The notes: generated by a model not told the origin, from the sequence alone. Counted from the stretch's first letter, positions 33,151 to 45,539 are shown. The stretch is 64,000 nt of DNA from Magicicada septendecula (GCA_034769895.1 CM068372.1:369353258-369417257); one strand, 5' to 3'. Made by a program: numbers and translations.

Positions 33151-34829
33151 AATACCAAAGGTCGAGTTAAAACTGAGGACTCTCTTAGCTCGTTCAGTTA
33201 TGGAAATGATTGCATTTTATATTTTGTATGTTGCTTTTTAAATATTTTTGTGGATACAATTGTGCAAATTGTGCAAAACAAAAATGGGAATGAAGTCTGA
33301 TTTACATTATTAATCTACTTAGAGAAAAATGAATGCGTCTAGTCAAGGTGAGACGAGTCAGAGTGCCAATACAGACTGACTAACTGTCAGCATAGAGACC
33401 TCGGGCTGCATGAACTCGTGTGTCCTAGGCTTTTCACGTGTTCTACACTTTTTAAACCGGTACTCACGCGTGATCCTCTACGTCGTGAAGAACTCTATGG
33501 AAAATTATTAAGTCTGTAATAGTTCTTCTGGTTGAAAGCGGAGTAAGATCTACAATTTATGATACACTATCCAAACTTGTTGGACTATCCACGACACGAA
33601 ACTTCTTTGAATCTGAATCTAACTTACGAAATTTTGCCATCGCAGAAAAATTATTATAAATGCGACGTTTCGGCCACCCAAGCAACCGCCACCCATCTTC
33701 AGGATAATTATAAACTAATACACATAAAGAAATAAATAACACTCTATATTTACTTATAATACCATACATAAGTAATTTAGTCTATGTAATACTTGGATTT
33801 TTATATTATGTCTGCTTAATTCAAATTCAAATGTCTACAATCCATCAGAGCCATATTTTAAAGAAGAAACTCTTGTGAACTTCCTCAGTTGATTTAGTAC
33901 AGTAATCCAGGTGACTCCTGAAGTTCCTTTTCCGGGTACTCCTTACCAACAATTTGTAAGTAGTGTGATAGGATATAGTACTCTTGAAATACCTTCCAAT
34001 ACACTTAATAAGGCCTACTACATTCCTTCTAGCCTTGGAGACAACGTTGCCAATGTGCTGTAATAATAATAATAATAATTGTTGTAGTTGTTGTATTAGT
34101 GTTGCTACTACAACAGCAATTTAAATTAGTCCCAGCTTTTAACATAACAGCAGTGGGATGCGTAACTAAATTTCCAGTGATGACACGGTTATAAACTGAT
34201 TCACTGTTAGTCTACAGTATCTCGTACGCTTGCCTATTTCACGCAATTTAACTCATAATTGAAGACCAAAAGAGGGTATTAATTATTCTTCACATTAGCT
34301 ACGAAAATCTCAGCACACTTAATTGTTAATTTGTTTCTTTACTAATTAGTGCGTTCGTGTAAAAAGTGCCGTTATTTATTACGCGGCGCAGCACTAATGT
34401 TATTATGCTGTCACATACGGAAGTAAACTCCATTACAAACAAGCTGAGATATTATAATTTGCTGTAATTTTATAACAGCTGAGATATTACTGTATAACTA
34501 CAAACGTAACAGACGTATAACAACGAGCCACAATATTTAAAAATCTTATATAACGAGATTTTACATAAATCGTTAAACCTCGTAAATATTGTTTACATTT
34601 GGCTTCTTCTTCTCCGTTTGTTCAAGACTACTTCGACAAGATCGAACACATGGCATGTAAACAAATTGGTCGTCACGTGTAATTAACTAGTCGGCTAGAT
34701 AAATAACTAACTGACTACTTATGGTCAAGAAAATAATCCGTTTTTCAGTATAGTTCGAAAAAATAGGACGTATAAGATTTTTTGTTGGAATTCTAATGCA
34801 CGGAACTGATACAGTAAGTAAGGTTTACA
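33151..34829. other. No recognisable gene; CTGAAGA/GAAA signature
   Basis: No coding frame is supported. On the minus strand 33702-33668 reads CTGAAGATGG...CCGAAACGTC, one of the recurring hairpin signatures of this window. A short TAA microsatellite is near 34065. Confidence 0.5.
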
Positions 34830-35149
34830 AAGAGCAGAAGGATAGCTGGCTGGAACACACAATGAGGATGGAAGAACACAGAATATTCTGAAAAACTCTA
34901 GGATGGAGACCAGTAGGTAGGAAATGAAGAGGAAGGCCAAGGAATAACAGATAGAGAATATTGACGAGGATCTGAGGAATATGGGGATAAGAACATAGAG
35001 AAGACTTGTAGTGAGAGGGCTGAATACAGAAAAATCGTTGAAGAGCCTAAAATCCATACTGGGTTGTAACGTCAGAAGAAAATGAGGAGAAGAAGAAGAA
35101 GAAGAAGAAGAAGAAGAAGAAGAAGAAGAAGAAGAAGAAGAAGAAGAAG
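34830..35149 (+). mobile_element. LINE 3' end with (GAA)n tail
   Basis: Frame-broken translation (WLEHTMRMEEHRIF, RPVGR, RGRPRNN) follows the LINE 3'-end order (HxxRMxxxRIP, RPxGRRxRGRPRxRW). The 3' end passes into an AGA/GAA microsatellite of about 65 bp (35086-35149). Only the last ~80 codons remain. Confidence 0.6.
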
Positions 35150-35224
35150 GAGAAAACGAAGAAAATGTTGGAATACGAATTAAAAATTATTATAGAGATG
35201 AGAATAAAAATTTGAAGACTCGCT

Positions 35225-36212
35225 AAAAGTTGCGCAACAAAAGTGCTTGGGGAACACCCTTAAATTAGGGGATAATGAGGTGAAAACCCGATTTTTCAAT
35301 CCTCTTAAAAAATATCTATTTTTGGCAAAGTTTATCTGGACACGAATTTAAAAAAGTTAATGCAATTTGTAATAATTTGAGAGATGTCACGTTTAACTGA
35401 AATCCAGATAGACTATTTAAAACGAGTTATTTCCAATTTTTTCACCCCTTATATTTAATACTGATTTATTCAAAAATTAAGAGTCATACACAATCTACTT
35501 CATGTAAAAAACGATTATTTAATTCTCTTCACACTGAAATCTGTCACACTTTTCTTTGATAAAAAAACTAGCCAACTTATAGTTAGTGACGAGAGTTAAT
35601 TGTGTTGGAATACATTGTTATTTTGAAATACATTATCTGTAGTTTATAATAAACGTATGTAGTAAGAATTGCAAAACTAAAATATAAGTTGTTGTTTAAT
35701 TTCTATAGTTCTGTTCTTTATTAAAATCTACGAAGGCCCTACTTGTAAAAATATAATGTAATATCAATTTATAATTGTAAATCTCAAAAAGTAAATGGCT
35801 GATTGTTTAAAGCTTTCAATTTCATTGCAAAAGAGAGTTGTATTAATGCTTTAGTAATTCATTGTCCTTGGCAATATCTTCTGTTTTAGAGACAGTATCC
35901 TCTAAAACTACATACCACTACATACATACTACATCGCCACTTTACCACTACATAGTTAGGCTGTAAACGCCACCGTAATGACCGCGAATAATAAATGCGG
36001 CAACGATAATGATTCTGCGGCAAAACGAGTCGCTTTTAAAAATTCAGTTTTTATCCAGAAAAAGTGACAGCTTCGAGTCATCAAACGTCACGGAAACTTT
36101 AAATTTGGTTAAAATACAGGTTTTAAATGCATTTTTAAAAACCGGGTTTTAAAACCTTCAACCCCTATTTTCAGAGTGTTGTGCCAACAACTTTTTCTCT
36201 ACGCAACTTTCA
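35225..36212. mobile_element. Degenerate TIR element
   Basis: AAAGTTGCGCAACAAAAGTG and the sequence to about 35305 (including TTAGGGGAT and AAAACCCGATTTTT) align with the reverse complement of 36135-36212 (AAAGTTGCGTAG..., TAGGGG, AAAACCCGGTTTTT), with gaps. These look like diverged ~75-bp terminal inverted repeats of a 988-bp non-coding element. I see no clear duplication. Confidence 0.5.
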
Positions 36213-37234
36213 CTACTCCTACATGCTGAATTAGGCCTAGACATATATCCTATACTGCAGATGTACGGCGGTATGTGAGGAGAACCTCTGGACAGCGTCT
36301 GTTGAGTTGCTGCAAAAGTAACGGAATACATTGTTCGGATCTGGGAATTCCCAATAGCGTACACGCCCACTAATGTGGCACAGGAATGGGACAAGTATTT
36401 TCCAGCCCATTTCTATGACAATAAGCCTGTCTCCCTCAAAGGTATTTGTATTCTTGAAATATGAGACCGGCACAACCACACTTTGAGACCCAAACATCCA
36501 CTGCAAATACTTAAAGACTATGAAAACCACCGTTGTGACGGAACACCCCACATCGAAGCCCAAAGCCGACTGTGAGTAGGCCTAAGGGGACCTTCCCCGA
36601 GACACTACACTCAAAGGTCAGAGAATTTTCTCTCCAAAACAAACAATTTTCTCTCCTTCTTAGTTTACGGAACAAAACAGTTTTTAGACAGAACGGATCG
36701 ATACGTGTTCTTTCTCTTTCATGTACAGTATTAGGAAATGTTTTTGTTACATAACTCGCTGGTCTGTCGGACGTCAACGGTTTTGTATCCAACACGATAC
36801 CCTGCCCAGACAACCGTCGGCGATATTAGTTTCAGTCTTAGCACGTTATGCAGCTTCTGCTTGATATGAATCGGTGAAATCTAGAAAGCCTTGATGTAGA
36901 CCACGCCTCCGCGTCGAATACAGAGTCCTTACCGGGGGCAAGGCAAGGCCGACGTCTTCGCAGAATGCATTTTTGAAATACGGCCCGAAGAAGAATACCT
37001 ATTGGGCGCCAAGTAACGCGAGTTTCTTATTAATCTCTCTTGAAATCGTATTAGCTTTCTGCGACTAGTACAACGAGGACCCGCATCGTAACTCGCTTGT
37101 GCTGCAACGCCGGAAGAAACTGGCGCTCATCGGGACAACTCCGGCTGGCATAACTGCGTTTTCAAAGATAATCTGTCAATATGCAGTAGCGAGTTCAAGG
37201 GGGACACAGGGAGACGTGCTCCCTCAGGCAGCCA
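36213..37234. other. No recognisable gene
   Basis: Mixed-composition sequence; no coding frame or repeat is supported. Confidence 0.5.
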
Positions 37235-37324
37235 AAAATGTACCGGATAAAATGTACCGGACAAAATGTACCGGATAAAATGTACCGGACAAAATGTACC
37301 GGATAAAACGTACCGGATAAAATG
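37235..37324. repeat. 14-bp minisatellite, about six units
   Basis: AAAATGTACCGGAT and AAAATGTACCGGAC alternate, then a variant unit AAAACGTACCGGAT at 37305-37318 and a partial unit. Confidence 0.95.
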
Positions 37325-37363
37325 ACTTCTACAATTTTTCTTCAAAATTATTTCTAAAAACCA

Positions 37364-37444
37364 GGCTATTAGGTCGTGGTCGGTTGCTGTGAATCGTCGT
37401 CTTGTCAGCAGCGTTTCGATTCCCCCTTCGAGGATCTTCTTCAG
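37364..37444 (-). repeat. Copy of a dispersed hairpin-signature repeat
   Basis: AGGCTATTAGGTCGTGGTC here matches GGGCTATTAGGCCGTGGTC at 61947-61965. Both are followed by CGTTTCG and, further on, GATCTTC. On the minus strand this reads CTGAAGA (37444-37438) ... GAAACG (37417-37412). The rest, 37445-38429, shows nothing coding. Confidence 0.5.
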
Positions 37445-38574
37445 GCCGCCAAAAAGCGACAGAGCGTATGAAAACAACATCGGGAGATATTCGCTGAACA
37501 ATACCCGATACCTGTCTCAGGTAGAAGCAACCAGGTACGCTCTGTTCTAAAAAACAGCCCGATTTTTAGAAATAAATTTGAATAGGCTATATTGACACCG
37601 GCTGTACAAGCTTTAGACAAAGGTTTGTTCAATTTTATTTATATTTCCAGTCCCCCGTATTCATACCAAGAGTTTGGAAATTATGTAGCTAGTGCCCTAC
37701 TACGTTGATTACTGTACTTGGTCGCCAGCCGATATTAGCCTAAATAACAAACAACCCGCATGGAGACTACACCTTGGTATTGCTTTGTACAATGATAAAG
37801 TCTGGGAACTCAACAATAAACAAAGGAAAGTTGCAATCGTTAGAGATGAACGCATTTAGAAGAGATAATTGAATTTCGAAACTTCATCACATGCCAACAC
37901 TATCATCAGGGAAAGGATAAACGTTGAAGAGAAAAGAAAAGTTTAATATTGTATGCTTACGTCAAGAGAATACAGGGAACAAGATGGAGTAGAAAGATAT
38001 TTAATTCGACACCGACATGCAGAAGGAAAAGTACGGATAGAAAAAATGGACATGGAAAACATGTGTAAACGAGGCAATGTTGGACAATTACCGATAAAGT
38101 AAACAAAACTAAATTAGATATCGGATGTAGGATACGGCGGTTGCTGTGAAGAAACCATTAAGTATATATAAGTATTAACCGCATTCATGTCATAGGAAAT
38201 CGCTTGTTTACCTGTAAGCTATCGTTCTGATATTAAGTTATGCGTTTTAAAACGTTTTAAATAGGAAGGGTGTTGGAAAAAGTAAGGTACACTAGCGCAT
38301 CCAAGCGGACAGAAATGCAATTATGTTCCCGATCATGTTTCGTTGCAAGATCTAGACACATCTAAAGTAGGTGCCAACAGTTTTCTATTGTTGTCGTTTG
38401 GGGTGAGGTTACGTGAGTCACTTTAAAATATGCCTCTGGTTGAAACCTCGTCCACTGTAGAAGTGCGAGCAGTTCTGAACGCAAAACAAAAGACTCCAAC
38501 AGAAAACCATAGAGAAATTGTTGAAGTGTACGGAGAGAGTGTAGTTTCAAGTAAACAATGTGTAAGTGCGGTGT

Positions 38575-38857
38575 CTTGACTTAAGTCCTTAAATTCCTAG
38601 GTGGAACATAGGGAATCGACGAAATTTCTTGACACCAGCCAGCTCTCTTTCCATAGTCCTCTTCCAGGTATTCCTCGGTCTTCCACGTCTGCGGCTACCT
38701 TGCGGATTCCAATTCAGTGCCTGTCTAGCTATATTTTCTGGTGGTCCTCTCAGGGTGTGACCGATCCATCTCAATTTTCTTCTCTTTATCTGTAGTTAGA
38801 TGGGACTCCCATCATTATCTAAGTTGTGGCCTCCCATAGATCTCTGTTCGAGATGAC
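38575..38857 (-). mobile_element. LINE 3' end inserted in mariner
   Basis: AGTGCGGTGT occurs at both sides (38565-38574 and 38858-38867), a 10-bp target-site duplication. On the minus strand the insert encodes RWIGHTLRGPPENIARQALN, then WNPQGSRRRGRPRNTWKRTM, the conserved 3' end of a LINE reverse-transcriptase ORF. It is strongly 5'-truncated. Confidence 0.88.
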
Positions 38858-38993
38858 AGTGCGGTGTATCAGTTTAAAAAAGAAGGACATCACTGTTTGA
38901 CGAAGAGTGCGCAAGGAGACCTCAAACTGCATACATTGCTGAAAATGAACGTCGTGTTAAAGAACGACGTGTAAACCGATCAACGTATTAAAA

Positions 38994-40085
38994 TAACCGA
39001 AACTGCATACACACTTAACCTAACAGAAATTGCATACACACTTAACCTAACAGAAACTGCATACACACTTAACCTAACAGAAACTGCATACACACTTAAC
39101 CTAACCGAAACTGCATACACACTTAACCTAACCGAAACTGCATACACACTTAACCTAACAGAAACTGCATACACACTTAACCTAACCGAAACTGCATACA
39201 CACTTAACCTAACATAAACTGCATACACACTTAACCTAACCGAAACTGCATACACACTTAACCTAACAGAAACTGCATACACACTTAACCTAACCGAAAC
39301 TGCATACACACTTAACCTAACCGAAACTGCATACACACTTAACCTAACCGAAACTGCATACACACTTAACCTAACAGAAACTGCATACACACTTAACCTA
39401 ACAGAAACAGCATACACACTTAACATAACAGAAACTGCATACACACTTAACATAACAGAAACTGCATACACACTTAACCTAACAGAAACTGCATACACAC
39501 TTAACCTAACCGAAACTGCATACACACTTAACCTAACAGAAACTGCATACACACTTAACCTAACCGAAACTGCATACACACTTAACCTAACATAAACTGC
39601 ATACACACTTAACCTAACCGAAACTGCATACACACTTAACATAACAGAAACTGCATACACACTTAACCTAACCGAAACTGCATACACACTTAACCTAACA
39701 GAAACTGCATACACACTTAACCTAACCGAAACAGCATACACACTTAACATAACAGAAACTGCATACACACTTAACCTAACCGAAACTGCATACACACTTA
39801 ACCTAACCGAAACTGCATACACACTTAACCTAACCGAAACTGCATACACACTTAACCTAACAGAAACTGCATACACACTTAACCTAACCGAAACTGCATA
39901 CACACTTAACCTAACTGAAACTGCATACACACTTAACCTAACCGAAACTGCATACACACTTAACATAACCGAAACTGCATACACACTTAACCTAACAGAA
40001 ACTGCATACACACTTGACCTAACCGAAACTGCATACACACGTGACCTAACCGAAATTGCATACACACTTAACCTAACAGAAACTT
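38994..40085. repeat. 27-bp minisatellite, about 40 units
   Basis: The unit is GAAACTGCATACACACTTAA plus CCTAACC/CCTAACA. Copies differ mainly at the last base and at CAT-AACC variants. Because 27 is divisible by three, the minus strand carries a 361-codon SVYAVSVRL-repeat open frame, which is an artefact. The array lies within mariner coding sequence and shares AAACTGCATACA with 38924-38935 just upstream. Confidence 0.97.
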
Positions 40086-40524
40086 CGGGTCATCGAATGA
40101 ATTGTTCACGACGCTCTAGACTACCGGAAAATTCCAGCCCGATTGGTCCGCAAAGAACTGACTGAGCAACAAACACACAAAAAACCCCGTTATTGGGAAG
40201 AACCGAACTAGACTGTCCCAACAGTATTGTCTCCGGGGGCGAAACGAAGATCTACCGCAAAACATCAGAAAGGAGAAAGACTCACCGATATGGAAACATC
40301 CAGGATTCCCAGTTGCAAAAAAATGCATGGCGAAACTTATGGCGACAGTCTTCAGGGGCAGGAAGGGACTACTGGTTAATTTCCTTCATAAAGGACACAC
40401 AATTAATGATGATCTTTACACTGAAACTTTACACAAATTAAGGGAAGCCATTCGTCGAAAACGTGTTGGAATGCAGACCCGAGATGTCGCGATGCAACTG
40501 GTCACAGAACACTTCAAGAAATGA

Positions 40525-40789
40525 GGAGGATGCCATTATGTGGAGAGACTCCTGAGCATCCCCTCCGTTACAGCACCGATGTGGCTACTGAAGGAAATGT
40601 TTTCAGGAAGACGATTTTCGTCTTCGAAGAAGTGAAAAGTGAGACAACAGTTGGACGATAAGGAGGGTGTATTAAAATTAGTGTCACTTTTGGACAAGTT
40701 TCTAAAACGATTACGTCATTACGGTGAAAAATAACCAACAACTGACTTCCATTTTGACATATAACTTTAAATATTCAAGAACATTGATG
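40525..40789. other. Possible mariner 3' flank
   Basis: No recognisable motif; it may contain the degraded end of the mariner element. Confidence 0.3.
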
Positions 40790-41187
40790 AACAGAGGCTA
40801 GCTGTGTTTGAAAGGAAGATACCGATAAGGATTTATGGGCCAATTGAATAGGACGGAGTCTGGAGAAAGGGAAATAATAATGAATTATATGCTAAGTACA
40901 ATGACATTACAGTTGTCCGATTTGCCAAAATTAATAGATTAAAATGGGCAGGACACGTTCAGAGCATGTGGATGACGAACGTACGGCAAAAAGAATTATC
41001 AAACACAAAAAGGAAGATCGGAAGACCGAAGAACAGATGGTTGCACCAGGTCGGCAGTGATGCAAGGAAGCTAGACGCAGTGAATTGGTGGTGGATGGCT
41101 GAGGACAGGAATAAGTGGAGGCAATTTCTTTTGGAGGCCAAGGCTCGATCTGGGCTGTAGAGCCAAGGATGTATGTATGTATGTATA
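40790..41187 (+). mobile_element. LINE 3' end with (GTAT)n tail
   Basis: The translation runs LAVFERKIPIRIYGPIE, a stop, ELYAKYNDITVVRFAKINRL, KWAGHVQSM and KRKIGRPKNRWLHQVGSDAR, ending EAKARSGL-stop at 41158-41160. This is the C-terminal end of an insect LINE RT ORF, followed after ten bases by a GTAT microsatellite tail (41170-41187). One internal stop is present; the copy is 5'-truncated. Confidence 0.82.
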
Positions 41188-44100
41188 CAATTTAAAATAG
41201 TTGTAATACAATTTCTATGTGTTTCTTTTTGGCCTACCCTCGTAATAGCTTGCGCCATCGCTTCTGAGTTTCCCGCGCGCGTGTGTGTGTGGCACACCAT
41301 AATGACCGCTGGGTACTCTCATCATGTCGCACAGGTGTCACAGCGGGCACGTATCATTACCGACACCGCTGTCGGTAGTAATTATGTACAATTTATATTT
41401 GTCGCGTCCGAACGACAACGACAGTATAATAACGGTACTGAGCAGCAAATGGTGCGAGACGCGGAGACGACAAACACTCGTAGGCAGCGACAAAAAACGC
41501 GCGGAGAAACCAAACCAAACGCAAACATGTCGTCAATAAGAGACAGACGAGGTGTGGCGGCGGTACGGGGGATAATGAGCCGCGGGGCGGTGCAGTCCAG
41601 CCTTATCAAACGTGAAACCATTGGAATAATTTTCACTGCTCAGGAATCACTACGAAGAATGTTACACACGCACGTGTGCATAAATGACATTAGAACTATA
41701 TAACCACTGCTGCAGTGGCGCAGTGAAGGGAGGTTTTGCCAGTTATGCAGAGATAGCCACAGGGGTTGAATTTTGGCGGTATTGTAGTGTTTTTTTTCGG
41801 GGATGGGAGTTTTAGATGTAACAGAAGTTCAAGACGAATAAAACCTAAGTTTTTAAAAACCTATAAAATGTATTTACTCAGCTTTAAACGCAAAACTCAA
41901 ATTCACATTTTCGCTAGACAGGTTATATTTAGTAGGATAGGTTAGGTTAGGTAAGGGACCAGGTCGTTGAAAAATTAATTTTTTTTAGTAACTTATTTTT
42001 CGTTTTTAAATGAATCTTCAGATCTTTCTCATAAAATATAGGCTATAATTTATAGTTACTTTCTTCGTTTATAACTACAAAATAATTTTTTAAATTATCA
42101 TCTCAGGGATTTAATGCTTGATTTTTTGACATCTGGCGGTTGTATTTTGGATCTACATGTTTATTCATTTTTTTGTCTTTACTACACATAGGTACTGTTT
42201 TTTGTTTTACAAATTCACTTTATTTTCCCCGTTTTGTAACCCTGATTTCCATACTTCTATCAGCTATTTGTAATGATACTTTTTTTTTGTTAACGAAGAG
42301 GTTATGTTTACATTTTGTTGTTTTCCAATGCACTCCAAAAATTCATATTTTTTAGGACTCAAGGAACATTGTCTCAAAAACCGTTACAAATAATTTAATG
42401 AAATTTTCAGGGAGTGCTTTTCTTATAAAAGTAGAACATGGTCCCATGGCATTTTCTGATAAATTGATGTGTTATGATTTTATGTGCGTCTAAAGTGTAA
42501 ATATTTAAAGTGTTGGAAGATACCACTAAAAAGAAATTTTTTTCCTACTTTCTATTCTGAGATATTTCAAAATCCTTCATATTCAGAAATAACCTTTCAT
42601 TTCCCATCCCATTCAAATGCCTGAATCAAATACATTTATAATTTTGAGCTTTTCAACTAAACAGAAAATATTTAAATGTTTGCGGATATCCTCATTTCTT
42701 ACTCGTTCGCCGTACAATGTGAGAACCGTAAAAACCTCATCTCCACCGAGGTAATCTGACCCTAGTCTTTCTTCGTCAGCACCTAAGCTTCATTGACATA
42801 CGTTAGAGTAGGGGCTAGGTGCTGCTATTGACTTTAAAAATTTAATGTTGCGTGTTTTCCGGTCTTGTTTTTAAGTATTCGCTGAATATATCGGGATCTC
42901 TGCGGGCTTTATTGTTTCACTCTCTGTGTTCCTCACCGGGTGTGTTGGAAAGAGGATCTCTACGATGTTTTGCATTCTCTTCGCATTCTGTGGCCTTCAG
43001 ACGCAAAAGATACGAGCTTGCATGTTATAATTTTATTTCCTAGTCCCTGTTCATTTCTTCATCCAATACTTTCCAACAAAGTTCCTGTTGTCGTCAAAAT
43101 ATTTTACAATTGTCGTCAGGTTCCTGTTCTCGCCAGGTTCTTTACAATAGGGCAATAAAGCAACGGTAAACATTTGACTACAATACATTAAACGCAGGCT
43201 GAATAAATGTTCCTTATATTAGCACTGGGAACCATAGAAAGCCAGGCTCCCGCTAGCAATGATTTAAAAGTATTCAAAGTAACGTCATAATTTCTAAAAT
43301 CTACACTAATCATTACATTACGAAATCTTAAAATCGTGTTAGACTAACGAACTGGAGTTTCGCGTAAACGAAACGAAGAAGAAGGCCTCGAAGACCACGG
43401 ACAGCAAGAGTACATGAAACTACAGAAAAACAGAATCTTCAGGATGGAAACAGTGTTTAACTGGTGAAGGTTAACAACTATAGCGGACGATCCTATGTAT
43501 GATTTGTAAAATAATAAATTTAATTAAAAATAAAGTTGAAAAACGAATAGATGAAACTATTCGAAACGTATTTACAAAGGCAAACAAAACAAAACGTGGT
43601 GCGAGTGCGGCGCGCGCTGACCAATCCACGTCCGACGTTTAATTGAGCCGTCTTCATGTGATTAACAGTACCTTACAGAGGCGGCGGCGGCGGCGTCAGT
43701 TAATGAAGATATTGTGCACGACCCAGTGAACCGATTCGCTACGGTAATAAACTGCGCGTGTACAGCAGCGCCTTTGATTATATTGACGCCATTGTATAAT
43801 ACGCGTGAAAAATTAATTTCATATTTACTTCCTATGTTCATTAACTACGAACGTCAGGCCGTTTAATGCGTTTCTGGAATAAACTAGTCCCGTAGTAAAG
43901 GTAGTCTACAAGTAATGAGTTCTCGCAATGAGTCACAACCGTTGTTATCAACGTCGTCGTACTGGATACGGCTTTCACTGTTGTGCTAAAAGTGCGTATG
44001 TCAGCTCGTTTGTACAAATTGAGTTTGTAGCGGTGTCAGCAATGGAGTTATACAGGAATGGATACAAAAACAGTGGGTGTTAGAGGAACATCGTCAAAGA

Positions 44101-45242
44101 GTTTCGCTGGGGAGGAAACCATCTCTATACGAAACCAGCGTTCGACCCAGGCGGGGTCACGAAACATAGAAACAGGTTCCAGAACAACGCAAACATGATT
44201 GAAAAACCAAACGGAAGACGTCGTTGTTGAAATTGTAAAGTATTATAAATTGAGAGCAGTGAATGCTCACGAAGTAGAGAGAGTCTAGTAGGCCCCTACA
44301 TCACAGTATCTAAAAGATGTTCAATTAACGTTTTGACTACTGATAAACAAAAATTACATTTTTTAATACTATTATTAATGTTACCACAACATTACCTTGC
44401 CATTGTCACGACAGTTAATAACCTATCACGACATAAACTCCACTTCATGATTACAAAAAAGCTTATACAAAAATTGGATAAATATTACGGTTTTTCAATT
44501 ATTCTAAAAGTACATTTGTAAATAACTTAGTTGTTGAGAGATGTCTGTATCTTTAATTAAATATAGGCTTACCAACTAAAAAATAAGAAAAAAATTTTTT
44601 TTTGTAATTATCACATTACCCCTTACCCTAATCACCTAAAATACTGTGCAAGAATAAAATTGTACTTTAATATCACATTAATTTGTTTAAAAATACAGAT
44701 AATAAACTTCCATGGGGTTTCGATCGAACGATTCTTTCGCATGAAACGCTTAACATCCTGCAGAAAGTCATTCCAGAATAGTTAAGCTTATTTAAGTCTC
44801 GTTTTTATTAGTCTATTAATTGACAACATTTGCGAGCACACACAAGCTAATAAAATCACAGCTGTGGTTCTTCCAAGGTTTTCTACCTTAACGTCTTCTT
44901 ACAGAAGTACGACAATATTTAAAACGTAACAGAAAAACACTTGATTAGTTTTAAAAATCTTTTATTAGCCCTGACAATTGTTTCACCAATTAGGGCAGGC
45001 ATTTACATCGTCTGCCGGTATTTAGTGTTCATCTGGTTACTATGGCTACTGGTAATGTTTTCCTGAAATCTCCGGCCAAAAGTACTACCGTACCGCTCAT
45101 CAATATTTGAACATTTTGTCTTTTGCCTTCGACTCCTGTTTAAAGCGTCGATGGCACACTTGTGCGACATTGTTGTTTCATTCCACACTGTCAGGCTCAC
45201 ATTTACAAAGCATATCAGCACGTTCGCTGTTTTTGCTAATAG
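41188..45242. other. No recognisable gene
   Basis: No coding frame is supported. GC-richer, low-repeat patches lie at 41230-41640 and 43590-43790, the latter with (GCG)5 near 43682. A short telomere-like GGTTAGGTTAGGT stretch is at about 41938-41952. Confidence 0.45.
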
Positions 45243-45255
45243 ATATTACATAATA

Positions 45256-45483
45256 TTTCTTTTATGAATTTGCTAACTGCTATAATTTTTTATTGTTCGA
45301 CTAAGCTTTTCGTCATTACTGACATCTTCAGGTCTTAAACAACACCTGAAGACCTGGTGGTTGTTTAAGACCTGAAGATGTCAGTAATGACGAAAAGCTT
45401 AGTCGAACAATAAAAAATTATAGCAGTTAGCAAATTCATAAAAGAAATAGTAAGGATGGCTGCTAATTTAAACAATACGAAGA
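45256..45483 (-). mobile_element. Palindromic SINE-like retroposon, copy 2
   Basis: The 13-bp duplication ATATTACATAATA flanks it (45243-45255 and 45484-45496). Arms of 90 bp (45254-45343 and 45360-45449) are perfect reverse complements around a 16-nt loop containing ACCTGAAGACCTGGTG; the left arm starts within the duplication. The unique segment 45450-45483 (GGATGGCTGCTAATTTAAAC core) is shared with copy 1. It has no oligo-A run. CTGAAGA...GAAA is at 45372-45395 and, in reverse, 45331-45308. Arms differ from copy 1 between the shared blocks. Confidence 0.82.
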
Positions 45484-45539
45484 ATATTACATAATACCTA
45501 ATAGGTACTATATACAGATGCAAATCGGGTATTCTACTT

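Larger units (their letters stand above)
38430..40524 (+). pseudogene. Mariner-like transposase, broken by a LINE and a tandem array
   Basis: The N-terminal piece (38430-38574) reads VETSSTVEVRAVLNAKQ and then EIVEVYGESVVSSKQCVS, the HTH region of mariner/SETMAR-type transposases. It is interrupted by a LINE (38575-38857) and continues at 38868-38990 with a QTAYIAENERRVKERRVNRS-type stretch after a one-base frame change. The 27-bp array (38994-40085) comes next. The protein then resumes with IVHDALDYRKIPARLVRKEL near 40095-40160 and KLMATVFRGRKGLLVNFLHK at 40330-40390, the region around the second catalytic aspartate of the DDE/D domain. It ends at a stop (40522-40524), before the final acidic-residue motif and C-terminus. 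Inactive. Terminal repeats were not found. Confidence 0.85.

Noticed and set aside
38980-40065. 361-codon minus-strand open frame with SVYAVSVRL repeats
   Set aside because: It is a by-product of a 27-bp tandem array (27 is divisible by three) lying within a broken mariner gene; no non-repeat coding sequence supports it.
41173-41703. 176-codon open frame in a GC-richer patch
   Set aside because: No recognisable domain, and it starts inside the GTAT tail of a LINE; the opposite strand is equally open.
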